In this document: piece after piece, positions 33,425-45,094 of the stretch
Position numbering within the stretch: the stretch's first letter is position 1
How the letters are laid out: the number at the start of each line of letters is the position of its first letter
Assembly: GCA_000750105.3 (NCBI GenBank)
Contig: JPHH03000001.1
Location: 682,001-746,000 of the forward strand
Reading direction: 5' to 3'
Source: Tolypocladium sp. Sup5 PDA-1
Taxonomy: Eukaryota; Ascomycota; Sordariomycetes; Hypocreales; Ophiocordycipitaceae
Length of the DNA stretch: 64,000 bases
Made by a program: the position numbers and the translations under genes
Notes under the pieces: model-generated
The model's database searches: none
Told to the model about the DNA's origin: nothing
What the model saw: only the letters and a program-made list of their open reading frames with translations

Positions 33425-35352
33425 AGGAGCATGGAACGACCAGGGAAGAATGCGAAGATGCTTGATGGGGCCGTGACATTGGCGAAAAGGACGGCGCGCG
33501 GTGACGGTGACGGTGACAGAGATGGCGACAGGTGCCTGGTGCTCCCGGCGAGCGAGGAGGACGAAATAAGTAAGGATTCAAGGAACAAGTAGCTGTTTGG
33601 TCGACGGGCCGCTTTGAGGCTGGCTGGTTTGTCGTGGCGAGTAGCTAGTTGTGCTTGGCTCCCGGCTGAGCCGAGGCGACGCATTGATCTGGGGTACATT
33701 GCAGGGGCCACTGGTGGCAGAGAGACCACGTACGCAAACGGCTGGACGTGCTGCGAGCAGTGACAGTCAGCGTCTGTTGATGGATGCGTTTGATACGTCG
33801 TACCTGACGAAGAATGCGCAAAGGCTCATGAAGGCGCAAACGCTTCAACGCCATTTTCGATTGCCGCCAGCTCTTCAACGGTGCTGGCCGTGAATTGAGG
33901 CCCACTTAGCCCGCCATTGTCGTCGCTGGTCGCCGTGGCACAGTGATTCCATCCCACTGCCCAGGCGGGACAGCGCCGCGTGCCTTGCGGTCGCGGCGCA
34001 TCGTCAGCGGGGTTTCATGTGAGACATCAAGGGACGGGAAGCTGTCTCTGCTGTGAACGTGAACCGCACGCGGCCCCGCTGCGGCTCGTACGCATGCAGG
34101 CGGCCGGAAACATGGTGTTCCTTTGCGTCGCCAATTGGACATGGTGATGCACAAGTAAATTTTGCATTTCTCAAGTCGGTTGGAGATGAAAGAAGTTGGC
34201 ATCCCGCCATCCCCATCGCGGCTCCTGCCTCCCGTCGCCCGCCAACAACGGCTCCAGCCCGGCAGGAGCAGCCAAGCCGCACGTCAACTTTCCCTCAGCC
34301 CCCAAGGCCCCCCCCCTGCTTACCTTATCAATCGTATTTACGAACATTGGATGCATCATGGATGCCATCTCTTGCGGGCGATGGCGTGACAGCTCTGCGG
34401 GGTCCTGCTACGGCGCATCTGGGCCAAGTCTCATCTCGACAATCTGACGCAATCCCGCTGGGCGTCTCAAGTCCGCACGTCGACGTATCATGATTCATAG
34501 ACTTGCAGCTCTAGCCGTGAAGGATCAAAGGCTGCGCTGTTTGGCGGTCGATGAGCAGCCGCTAGCTGGCAACCGCCATCAATTCACGATGGTATAATAG
34601 TCGGCGCAACTTGCAAGGGACGACGGCTTTCGTCAACCGTTTCTCTTGATACTCCCTAGCGACCCCAGTATTCAACCGAAACCACCGCTATCACGGTTCG
34701 TCTTGGCTACAGTCATCAGTCAGGCCTCTTGATTGCCCTGCGGGGTGCGACGCACGACATCGCTGCGTCAGCGTCACCAGCCGACGGGGTCCAAGCCCAG
34801 CAATCACCCGTATCCGCTGCTATCGCATCGCATCCACTCCGACTCCGAAGCTATCGCCCGATTCGGGATCCGAGCTACCCCCAGGCACAGCCCAATTTTT
34901 GCCGTGGCAGCGCGAGATATTTTGACACATAAGCCAACCGACTGCCTTGCGTGGCCAGCGTCGGGACCTGTCGACCTCTCTTCTCCGCTTATCGCACACA
35001 GGTGGCTGGCCTTTGGTTCCAGCGGCTGTCCCCTTCTGTCCCGTGTTGTTGGCCGGTGTGCGCAGCGGCACTTGGGCTACGGGCTTCGGCATACGGCGGT
35101 ATAGATTCGCGGAATTGGAGATGCTGCGTTCGGCCGAAGCACCGACCGCGGCGTCTTGACCGCACCACCAGCTTTCCATCGACCTGAAGGGTCTCGCGAC
35201 GATACGACTCGGACGGCGACATTGCATTGGCTCATTTCCCAGTCCCCAGGAGGGATTCCATTTCCACCCGCGGCCCGGCCGAGTTGCTTTCGTCGCCGTC
35301 CGTGAGGGGAAGTCGCCCGAGTGAGCGGATATTCATCCCGCGAGGCGGGCTC
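33425..35352. other. Divergent intergenic region, ceramidase / SIS protein
   Basis: About 1.9 kb between two start codons on opposite strands, so both promoters lie here. Overlapping open frames have no protein-like pattern. An open frame continues upstream of the SIS protein start but has no earlier ATG. Confidence 0.45.
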
Positions 35353-36741
35353 ATGCCACTCGACAGGATGGCCGACAGACGGCAGGGCGAACACCGCCCA
35401 ATTCAGACGAGCGCCGTCATCGTGCTCGGCGCTCAGAAATGCGCAGCGGTACCGCCGCCGTCACCGCCCACGCCTTGCGTCTCGCCGTACGATAGCTCGC
35501 TGTGCGAACTGACTGATCAATTCAGCCTCAGGGACCGGCCGTCATCGCCGCAATTACAGACAACAGAGAGACGGCTTTCGCGCGGACTCCATGTCCTGAA
35601 CACCGAGGCCGCCGCCTTGGCGAACCTGGCGCGGGTGTACGAGACTGACCCCGTGGCTCGCGACGGCTTCGACAGAGCCGTGCAGGTCATCACGCGGCAG
35701 AGCGCCGCGGACGGCAAGCTTGTCGTTGTTGGCGTGGGAAAGTCGGGACACATTGGCAAGAAGCTTGTAGCAACGCTGCAGAGCCTCGCCATCCGATCCG
35801 TGTTTCTGCACCCGACCGAGGCGCTCCACGGCGACCTGGGCTTAGTTGGCCCTAACGACACCTTGCTGTTCATCACTTACTCTGGCAAGACGCAAGAGTT
35901 GCTTCTTCTCCTCCCTCACCTCGACGAGAAGCTCCCGACCATCATCCTCACCTCTCACGTGCGGCCAGAGACGTGCGAGTTCATCAAGCACCGGCAGAAT
36001 GCCATTCTGCTGCCGGCGCCAATCCCGGAAGCCGAGACCATGTCGTTTGGCGTCCCGGCGCCGTCGACGTCGACAACGGTGGCTCTGGCCTTGGGCGATG
36101 CCTTGGCCATAACCGTCGCAAACGAGCTTCACCAAAACGTACCTGCAGAGTTTGCTAGGAACCACCCTGGAGGTGCCATCGGTGCTGCGACGCGGCGACC
36201 CCAAACCGTCAAGCACATTTCCATCCCTTGGGAAGATATCCCCGAGACAGAGGAGGGGCTGAGTTGCGAGAGCCTAGGAGTTGATCTCCTCCGGGCGGGG
36301 TATGATTCCAAGACGGGATGGGTAAAGGTGGAGGAAGGAGTCGCGGCACCGGGCAGGATCCGTCAGCTCTCGCGCGCAGATCTTTGCCTACCGCTGCGAG
36401 AGATTGCGGACATCGTCGTGGCTCGACATGACATGATCACCATGTCGTCCGACATATCCCTTCGCCAGGCCGGCGACATTGTGCGGACCATGCAGGCGCA
36501 GGACGAGGGGGAGGGGGCCTGCGGGCCAGGCGCCGTGATTGCAGTCACCGAGGGCGGGAACATCGTCGGCGTTTTGGAAGCCAGGCAAGTCATCGATTAC
36601 CAAGCGGCTTGGGCTGCGGGTACATGCGAGGCGGCATGCCGTGATGAGACGTATAGAGATTCGTCGAGAGGGCATCTAGAAGGACACATAGCGGGACCAT
36701 CCGCCGGGATATTAGACCATGGTAATACGGATAGAGACTAA
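35353..36741 (+). CDS. SIS-domain sugar-phosphate isomerase-like protein (KpsF/GutQ type)
   Basis: A 462-residue single-exon protein. Residues from about 120 on form a SIS domain close to bacterial arabinose-5-phosphate isomerases: VVVGVGKSGHIGKKLVATLQ, FLHPTEALHGDLGLVG, LFITYSGKTQELLLLL and later NHPGGAIG. The C-terminal part reads like a CBS pair (VVARHDMITMSSDISLRQAG), but only one half is well kept. Bacteria use this enzyme for Kdo in lipopolysaccharide, which fungi lack, so the fungal substrate is unknown. The start is the first ATG of the open frame; the first 80 residues look non-conserved, so a later start is possible. Confidence 0.82.
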   Translation: MPLDRMADRRQGEHRPIQTSAVIVLGAQKCAAVPPPSPPTPCVSPYDSSLCELTDQFSLRDRPSSPQLQTTERRLSRGLHVLNTEAAALANLARVYETDPVARDGFDRAVQVITRQSAADGKLVVVGVGKSGHIGKKLVATLQSLAIRSVFLHPTEALHGDLGLVGPNDTLLFITYSGKTQELLLLLPHLDEKLPTIILTSHVRPETCEFIKHRQNAILLPAPIPEAETMSFGVPAPSTSTTVALALGDALAITVANELHQNVPAEFARNHPGGAIGAATRRPQTVKHISIPWEDIPETEEGLSCESLGVDLLRAGYDSKTGWVKVEEGVAAPGRIRQLSRADLCLPLREIADIVVARHDMITMSSDISLRQAGDIVRTMQAQDEGEGACGPGAVIAVTEGGNIVGVLEARQVIDYQAAWAAGTCEAACRDETYRDSSRGHLEGHIAGPSAGILDHGNTDRD

Positions 36742-39700
36742 CGAATTTACGGAGGCAAATGCCGAGGCAGGACGCCAGGAAATACGAGCAGTGGACGGCC
36801 ACGAGCAGTGTTTTCAAGCACACCATTGCCCGAGAGGGGCGCGGCGTATGTGAACGAATAGCGTGTAATACAACGGCTGGCTGCCCCATCAAACAAAGCC
36901 GGTACTGGCGGATCGGGGGTAACGTCGCTGTCGAGGGGCGAGGCGAGGCGACGAGCGAGACTGCACTGTTCAAGGCCCAGGGATCCAGCGTGACGATGGA
37001 GATGTCGGGGAGTGGAGCGGCGAAGCTGTCTCTTTCGTAGAGGGCGAGGGGGGGTGGAGGGGTCTGAGCTGTGCTCTGTCGTGATATTGGTCGTGGGTGG
37101 TGACACCGTCGTTACATCAGCGCCACGTCCTTGTGCGCCTTGCATGCTTATATTTTCCGTGACATCTCACAGCGACGACGGCGATGGCAACGAGACCGGG
37201 CCGGCATCGGATTCACGGAGGATCGCCAGACGGAGGGGAGGCTCGGTAGGTTCCGTGATTGGGAGCCCGTGTGTTCACGTAGGAGCGGCCTGTTGCAGCG
37301 AGCAAACGCCATTAAGAAGCGTTGTGCCGACAGGATGGCCTAGAACTCCGCTGGGCACGTTTGTACGACACCTCCTGTCTCGCCCAGATGCAGATACAGT
37401 TTGGCAAGGACCCCAGAGCGGCCCGCTAGTTGCCGAGAAGGGCAGGCATGTCATTGCGTCCATGCGACTGGGCCATGCGACCACCTGCCACTCTGAGTGT
37501 CTGAGTCTCTGTTGGTGGCGATTCGTGGCTCCGGCTTGGGCTGGCCGGCAACCTGCTGTAAGACAATCTTCCGCTAGCATCAGCCGCTGCGATGGCGCTT
37601 CCGCGCATCCAGCCTAGACGGGCAGCAGGCCCTCGGTACTTTGCAGAGCCAAGGTGGACTGCATCAGCATCGTCGGCGGCATCGTCGGCATCGTCCGTTG
37701 CTGCTCCGCGTCTTCTTTCCGCATGCGCCCGCGTACCGTCCTACAATATCACGATCCAGAGTCCTGCAGAGACTAGCACGAGACGGCAGCAGTGGTCAAA
37801 TCCACTCTGGACCGTTGACCGAGCGAGCACGTCAACCGTCAATGGAGGCCCGGCTTGCAAGGGTGAGGCCCCGTCGACCAGCACCTCCTGTAGGTGCAGG
37901 GATCGCGTGCGCGAGAGCGAGGCGCAAAGAGACAAGAGAAGAGAAGAAAATGATGCAGTGAATGTCGTTTCCGTTGCTAGCCTTGTGGGTATGGACTTCA
38001 GATGCCCAGACATGCCAACGGCATGGCGTTGTTACTCCCCAAGTGGGACGAGGTAGCACAAGCACCCACGGGGACGCAGCCGGCCACAGGTGCGGGCGCG
38101 ATGGAGATTTTGTTTTCAGGGACTTCTGGTGTCTCGTCATCCGTCTGTGGCACGCGACCACGGACGCGGCGCGGGTTCCAAGTTCCCTCGGCGAGGCGCA
38201 CGACGAGGCCTGTCCGGATGGTCGGCGACGTTCCGAGGGCGGCGAATTCACCACGAACATTTTCTCTTTCTTCATTCTCCTTCCGGCCAAGGTACTGCAC
38301 GTTTAGTGTTTCTAACTTGCCCGCTTGGTTCATCGCCGCCGGTGCGCCACCACCAATCCAGGGACTCGAATGACTGGTTCCCGTGAGGTGTAGTACGAGT
38401 ACCTTAGCAGAGAGTGAGTGGGCTGTTGGCTGCCGCAGCCACTCACAGAGGCCAATGGCTTGCGCTGGCGGGCGCCGGGCCTGGGCCCAGACCTGCAAGA
38501 TAACCACGGTCTCGATCAAGCGCCCAACCGTCGACAGCACAGCTGCAGTCCGTTTGCCTGCCCCGTACGAGTACGCCGGACGGAACGAGGCACATGACAG
38601 AAGGCATCGATGTCGAAATACCGGGGAGTCCCATGCAATCCCTGGCGGGCCTGCAGATATTGATTTCGGCCGACGAGCGACGCTGCCGATACGAGCCGTT
38701 GCCCGGGGCGTCTGTTCCATTGCTGCGACTCTGCTCTGCTGGCCTGTACGGAGTACTGTAACCGTACAACGACGCGGTAGATCTGATCAGGGCATTTCCC
38801 CCGGCGAGCGGCGCAGTGATTTGGCCTTGCTCTTTGCGGGGCAGAAAGTGAGGATGGACGACGAGGCGTCACACTCTCGAGAGCGCCGAACGCCCCGGCT
38901 GACTTGCCGGTTCGGCGCAATGTTCACGCTCACGGACGGCAAAGAGGGCAGAGGTTGGGTTTCAGGCTTATCGCATCGCGACGCCATGGCATGCCTCGGG
39001 CCAATCCCTTATCACAACGTCTCGACAACGACTGCATGCATGTATGTATGTGAGGAGCACGGGAGCGGCAAGACGGGGCTTCTGCCGGCGGCGGCGGCGA
39101 CGGAAGTGCTCCGTCCAGCTGCACCGATAGCCTCGCGCTGCCCCGGTCCGGACGCTACCATCAAGCTTGCAGGGAACGTTGGCGGGCTACTAAGGTAAGG
39201 GGACCAACACACATGTGCGAGTATGTACGATATGTATAACAGGCGGCTGAGGAGGGCCTGTGCCATGGGTCCAGCCCCTCCGGCTCTCATGGATGGATGG
39301 ATGGGTGGCAGTCTCTCTCTCTCTCTCGGACGACGCCGTGCTACCGCCCGCAAAGGGATGCGATTCAGCAGCCGAGACACGGCGGCCATGTTCGGCGCCA
39401 GGGCCGTGTTCGAGCCAGACAGGCGGCCTCTGCTCTCGAGTCTCAACTGAGCCCGTCCAAGCTGGAACCGACGAGCGAGCCAAGCACAAACGAACCCATC
39501 TGTCTGGCCCAACCCTGCGTTCCAGTGGAGTCCGAGCCTCGAGGACCCAGCATTCCCGGGGTCCTGGGATGCAAACCGCCCAACGACCCCTCCCCGGCGC
39601 TCCAGCGCTCCACCCTACAGTGGGCGTATCCAAGCAAGCAGCCAGATGCTGGTCATGATACAATAGCCTTTTGCAAGTGGCCCTCTCGTCGCCTTCGCCT

Positions 39701-40247
39701 TCGCCTTCGCCGTCGTGTCGTCGTCGCCGCTACCGCTACCAAGCCTTGTTCGCCATCGATCGAGGCTCGTCGCTCGCTCTTAATGCTTTGGCTCCCGCCG
39801 CCCGCCGGCTCTCCCTCCCATCCACTCCCTTTCCTTTCCCCTCCCTCCCCCTCCCTCCCTCTCGTTATTCCTTTTCCCTGCCCTTGAGTAGCCCAAGCTC
39901 GACGTGGTGTTTTGCAGCCCCCATTGCCGGTGACTGACCCTTTGTTCTCCCCTGTGTCTCGTCTTTTGTGGCGGCATCTGGATCGTCGGGCCTGCGCCAC
40001 GGGTACGATTGCCGGCCCTTGCTGCTGCTGCCGCTGCTGCTGCTGCACAACGTGTCGCGGGCTTGGCTGCTCCTCGAATACGTCATCCGTGCGACCCTCG
40101 CGCCGAGGTGCCATCTCTGCCGCCCTGCCCTCTGCTGCGCGACATCGCGGCGGCACCCACTGGATTGCGCGAGCCAACCAGCGCCGGCCCAGTGCGGGCG
40201 AGCGATGAGATACGCAATTGGCCTGCCTCGCGTCCAGTAATAAAAGC
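36742..40247. other. 3.5-kb intergenic region
   Basis: No supportable gene on either strand. It holds simple repeats: GGAT units at 39289-39307, a CT run at 39311-39328, CTTCGC units near 39693-39712 and CTG/CTGC units at 40021-40046. TACGGAGTACTGTA occurs at 38747-38760. The right end is a pyrimidine-rich leader for the SPX gene. Confidence 0.45.
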
Positions 40248-41790
40248 ATGAAATACGGCCAGCAGCTCGAGCAGGAGTCGGTTCCAGAATGGAGCCTGCG
40301 TAAGTCGGACCGGCGGCTGCGGGATGGCGGCTGGATGCATCATCGAATGCGAGGGCTGACATTGCGCGCGCAGATAACCTCGACTACAACTCGCTCAAGC
40401 ATGAGATCAAGATGCACACCACGCGGGACCAGGCCTCGGCCATGGCCATCCCCGGCCACCAGGACACGGCGCTGGGCAAGTTCGAAGACGGCCTGTACAA
40501 TGAGCTGTGCCGCCAGCACGACCGCGTCGACATGTTTGTCGGCAGCAAGGCCGACGAGATCTCACGACGGCTAGGTGCGTCGCCTTGTCAACCGCCAGCA
40601 GTCCGTCAGGGTCCGCTAGCTAACCCTGTGGCCAGAATATCTCAACTCCAACATCCAGCGCTGGATCCGCAAGTACGCCGACGGCGCCGGCGCCGGCACC
40701 TGCATCTCGCTCAAGCGCCAGCGCCGCCTCGCCAAGTACGAGCGCGAGCTGCTGCGCTGCGGCGAGGACGTCCAGGCGCTGTCGCGGTTCGCCAACGCCC
40801 AGGTCGTCGCCTTCCGGAAGATTCTGAAGAAGTATCGGGTATGTGGCCCGCTTCTCGACTGGACCCTCGCCCTCGAGCTAACCCGGCCAACAGAAATGGA
40901 CGGGCTCCATAACATTGACCGCCCGCTTCAACGAGGGCATCCTCGGCAACCCCAAGAGCTTCACGCGCCGCGACTTTACGCCCCTCCAGGTGCGCCACAA
41001 CGAGATCCTCGCCCACCTCCGCGCCGCCGCGCCGCAGCTCAGCGAGCCGAGCTCCCCGTCGTCGGACGAGCAGCCGCTGCCCGAGTCGGCGAGCCCGCGG
41101 CGGGCACGAGTCGGCTTCGACCCCCTGCCGCCGGCGCACATGAGCTCGCAGGTCAAATACTGGAACGAGTACGACGACGGCAGCGACGCGGGCGGCCCCG
41201 AGGACGGCTACGCCATCTACATAGACCCCGAGGAGGACACCGGGTTCCCGGGCATGGCGTACGTGCACGCCATCGTCTCGATGCCGTACGAGAAGGCCAA
41301 GCAGTGGTTCGGGCACCGCAGGGGCGGCGAGGAGCAGCCGCTGCTCTCCGCGGAGAACGCCAGCCAGGGCTACTCGTCCACGGCGGTCGACTCCGAGGAG
41401 GAGGGCTACGCCAGCTCGGACGGGTTCTCCTACCCGGGGTACGCGGCGCACTACGCCCTCCCGAGCATCAACGAGCAAAAGATGGCGCGGTACCGCGAAA
41501 AGGTGCTGCTCTGGGCCACGGTGGGCTGCTTCGCCGCGTCGTTCGTCCTGCTGGGCATCGCCGGCATCCTCATCTCGACGGGCAAGCGCAAGCTGCGCGT
41601 CGAGGTGGACGCCGGCGTGACGGTCGGCGTCATGGTCAGCCTCTTCTGCGCCTGCACGGCGCTGGGCATGACGCTGTACCGGCGGGATCCGCTGACGGTG
41701 ACGTACCGGCTGATGATCTGGAGCACCTTTGTGGCGTCGTGCCTGCTCAACGGGATGCTGCTGGTGCTCGTGCTGGGCAACACGCCGTGA
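40248..41790 (+). CDS. SPX-domain membrane protein (VTC5-like)
   Basis: A 450-residue protein from exons 40248-40299, 40374-40574, 40636-40838 and 40894-41790. The SPX domain opens with MKYGQQLEQESVPEW and crosses the first junction as HNLDYNSLKHEIK, then reads FEDGLYNELCRQHDRVDMFV and ends in the basic helix FRKILKKYRKWTG. Basic residues in this fold bind inositol pyrophosphates and report phosphate status. An acidic, Ser-rich linker follows, then three hydrophobic segments: LLWATVGCFAASFVLLGIAG, TVGVMVSLFCACTALGMTL and WSTFVASCLLNGMLLVLVLG. This SPX plus three-helix layout without a polymerase tunnel domain matches yeast Vtc5, an activator of the VTC complex; other SPX proteins are possible. 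Confidence 0.85.
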
Positions 41791-42949
41791 GGCGGCCTAA
41801 TTCGCGGGTTGAATTGGTTTCATTTCCAAGACTGGTGCTCGACTCGTGGTGACCAGGCTACATCGGCCTGGCCCGTGTTGCATTCTCATGAAGCGGAGTT
41901 TTACTGTGTAGAAGACTTTTTGTCTCCACGGCTGGCTGGGTATTTACGTCTCCTTTTTTTTGGATTCTCTTGTATGACGGCGCATGGGCTGGGATGGGAT
42001 AATTTGGAATGGGCGGTATCTGTGCTTGGTCTACCTATGCTTGGGTGGCTACCTATGATGATCTTTACGTCGATACGTAGTAGACTGGCGGAGGATCTCG
42101 CGGCGGAATATCAGGGTGGCCGCGGTAGCGAAGATTTGAGATTGTAAGTTGGCGAATATGTCCCGTCTTCGGCACGTGGCGTGCATACTGCCGAAATGTG
42201 CCTGGTCTGCTGCAGATGTTAGTGTCGTTGGGAGGGCGTATGCTCGAGGGACGGCCGCAATAATGGTAGTCCACAGATGAACTTGAGACTCGTTTCATTT
42301 CAGGACCTACGAAGATAACGCAAACCTTGTTACGGACGTACTCGCAGTCGTTTGAATCGGCATCTCTGGCTAGATATGCGCTTCTCGCTTACACGAGCCT
42401 GACCGACCAAGCCTCAGCAGATGCCATCTCACCACGGTGGACCTCCTCCTCACCTCCCCCTCCCCCCGCCCCCCCCGGCACCGGCCCACCCCCGGCGCCG
42501 CACGGCGGTGGATCTGCGCGCCGAAGGCCAATGGGAGCGCCGCGGCCTTGACTCATCGATTCGACACCGGCATGAGCCTTTGTATGATGAGTACGAAGTA
42601 GTCCGTAACGTGTTGGAGGTTGATGTTCGGACCGGGGTTGGCACAGTGTGGGATTTGCGGCGAGGCATGTACTCTGCTTGACTACTCCGTAAGGTGGGAT
42701 ACACTCGTAGTTGAGTCTGTTGTTGTGTTGTTGGGAATTGCTGGAGGGCCCAGGCGGCTGCTGCTTTAGAGATGGATTAAACCTGTGAGTAGCCAGTTCT
42801 GTTGATGAAGGCTGGCGAGTTCACATGTACGACATGGGCCGAGTGAGCTGGCATTACTACTTCGTACATACCGTCTTCAGACTCAACCCGCTCGCCCTCC
42901 TCCTCCCCTATTCCGCCGACATGAGCCTGCTCGTCCCGTCGACAAAAAC
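41791..42949. other. Intergenic region right of the SPX gene
   Basis: About 1.2 kb with the SPX gene 3' end and no coding signal. A C-rich low-complexity stretch lies at about 42450-42500. The motif GAGTACGAAGTAGTCCGTA occurs near 42589-42607. Confidence 0.45.
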
Positions 42950-43421
42950 AGCAGCTCAGCTATTACACAAGCTCAGCACGCGACCGGCCGCGCAGGCACA
43001 TTGCTCGGCGTCTGCGCGGGCTGCGTGCGTTGCGTTCCTCGTGAGCACGCGTATCCTGGACGGGACGGGAAGAGTTGGGTGGACGTACCTTGAGGTCGCG
43101 CCTCAGGAGGGCCTCGGCGTCGGCCTGGCTAAGGGGGAACTTGTAGCGGACTTCGGAGCGGCCCTTTTGTTGGCGTTTGTGGCCGTATCCGACGGTGGGC
43201 AGGCCAATTGGATCCGGCTCTGGGAGGAGTGTTTGTTAGAAGAGACGGGCTGTGCTTGCGGCGGATAGTTGTGGCCGACTTACTGGGTGATGGGACGAAG
43301 CCTTCGAATGCTCACAGTCGCCGGGTTGGCTGGCGGCCCGGTACACACCGCCACCGCCTCGACGGCGAAGAGGGCGCCCGAGGCGAGCACCAAAGAGGCT
43401 CGTCAGTGAGAGTTGCACCAT
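42950..43421 (-). pseudogene. Decayed GH24 lysozyme gene
   Basis: Glycoside hydrolase family 24 (phage-type lysozyme, found secreted in fungi) in broken form. From the ATG at 43421 the reading MVQLSLTSL shifts by one base into a hydrophobic signal-peptide-like stretch (LVLASGALFAVEAVAVC). It shifts again into FEGFVPSP just before a good 64-nt intron (43283-43220; GTAAGT donor, CTAAC branch, CCCAG acceptor). The second exon reads PDPIGLPTVGYGH, the family hallmark, and FPLSQADAEALL. In the segment between, two CGC codons (Arg) sit where homologs have Cys. Beyond the donor at 43088 only scraps remain. Two frame breaks, lost cysteines and a lost C-terminal half make it a pseudogene. Confidence 0.72.
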
Positions 43422-44289
43422 TGTAAGCTGTGGTGTTGAAGGGTTTGTTGCTGGAGTATGGGAACGCAGTGTTCAAGCTTGCTGTGACGGGATGGGACTG
43501 AGACGGGGGAGCACCAGCTTCTTACACCCATCGGCGCCCGCGCGATACGCAGCGATGCCATGACGATCTACCATGTCTCAGGCCTCTGGATCTCGCGGTT
43601 GCTGAAGAATGCCAGATCTGCGCACGCCACGTTGGCGTACCCGTCGATCATGTGCAATACGATTCGACACGAGAGCCCTACGCGAGACAAGGGTCCAACG
43701 GCATTGTTGACGGTCTCACATATTAGGAAACAACCCGACAACGCTGGGAAAAGCCGATTGCCGTGGCTTCAGGTGCGGAGATCCATGTGATGTCTCAAAC
43801 CACTTTCTGCACCTGCGGGACCCCAGCTGGCTACATCATCGGAGATATCCTGCATCTAGCGCTCACTCAACAACTGCCTTGACACGCATTTTGGTTCTTA
43901 GCGCACGTAGTCAAGTAGTTTAGCGAAGAGATGTCGTCGGGTACTTGGCCCGACAGTCCGGCACTGTGCCTGCCCTACGAGTATAGTAGCGCCTCAACCC
44001 CTGGCTAGACTCGAGAGAACGTGGGTGCTGACGACTCCAACGACCGAGTTCGGACGACGCCGAATCTAGCGGCGCGGCGGCCAACGTATAAAAGGATGTC
44101 AACGCTGCGCCCTGGGTGTTATTACTTGGGGGAATGTATACTATTAAAGGACCTGCTTGACGCGGCGAGCTGATTTACCGCTACTAGACGTTTAGTACCC
44201 AATCTTATCAGATCCATCAGGGCGTCTTGTCACCCCTTCACCCCTTGCCTCAGCACCATCGCGAGACTCACAACCCAACCTCACCCACC
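43422..44289. other. Intergenic region between the two pseudogenes
   Basis: About 870 nt. A TATA-like TATAAAAGG lies at 44087-44095, about 195 nt before the GNAT start; it could be the promoter of that gene. No coding sequence seen. Confidence 0.4.
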
Positions 44290-45094
44290 ATGGCGTCGGA
44301 CAAGCCCAAGCCCGGGTACACCCTCCGCCCAGGCCTCCCCTCCGACATCCGCGCCGTCACGCACCTCTACCGCGCCGCCTTCGACCACGACGCCATGCTC
44401 GACATCCTGTTCCCGGGCCGCCGCGCGCAGCCGCGCCAGCTACACGCCTAGCTATACCGCCACTTCCAGCGGCGCTAGTGGACGCCCGGTTGGTCGCTCC
44501 GCGTGCTCGTCGACGATGCGCTGGGCGTGCCTGTGGGGTTTACATGGTGGAAGCGGCCGGTTGAGGAGTTGAGTTGGGCGGAGCGGTGGTTGACGCCGTG
44601 TAAGTGAAGATCCCACACGTCTCCTTGCCTTGTATTCCCTCGCCGTCGCTCTCTCCTCTTCACGAGGCCGCATATACCTGCATCGTCACAGCAGCACACT
44701 GACAAAGGTAGACGCCTGGTTCGCCCCCCTCATGCGCCTCTACATCTCCCTCAAGACCCTCCTCCGCCCAACACCCTTCCACGCCTCCACCACGGGCATC
44801 TTCACCCGCGCCTTCGCCACCGTCGAGCCGCAGCTGTTCAGCACCCCCCGCCGCCGGCAGGCATGGTACCTGTCCATCATCGGCATACTACCCTCACTAC
44901 AGGGCCAGGGCCTCGGCGGCGTGCTGCTGCGCGACGGCCTGCGCGGTGTCGACGCCCGCGGCGCCGCGAGCTACTTGATATCCGTGCGCGGCCCCGAGCC
45001 CTTCTACCGGCGCTACGGCTTCGTCGAGGTGGCGAGGGCCAATGTCGGCGAGATGAAGGAGTGGGATGGCGGTGCCGTCATGTTTAGGGAGTGA
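44290..45094 (+). pseudogene. GNAT acetyltransferase gene with two in-frame TAG codons
   Basis: Exons 44290-44599 and 44712-45094 splice in frame (GTAAGT donor, GTAG acceptor) into a 230-codon GNAT-type N-acetyltransferase. It begins YTLRPGLPSDIRAVTHLYRA and carries the acetyl-CoA loop as SIIGILPSLQGQGLGGVLLR, then PFYRRYGFVEV. Inside exon 1, codons 54 (44449-44451) and 63 (44476-44478) are both TAG. The surroundings (LHA*LYRHFQRR*WTPGW) suggest both replaced Tyr codons, a single C or T to G change each. Everything else is intact and in frame. Most likely a recent pseudogene. The first stop is followed by CTA, a context linked to translational readthrough in fungi, so a low level of full-length product cannot be excluded. 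Confidence 0.75.

Noticed and set aside
38383..39198. 271-residue plus-strand frame in the 3.5-kb spacer
   Set aside because: Low-complexity, Arg/Thr/Cys-rich, no domain, and it spans a recurrent intergenic motif.
40896..41852. 318-residue frame overlapping the SPX gene last exon
   Set aside because: Out-of-frame Arg/Gly/His-rich shadow. The true frame carries the transmembrane segments and joins to the SPX exons.
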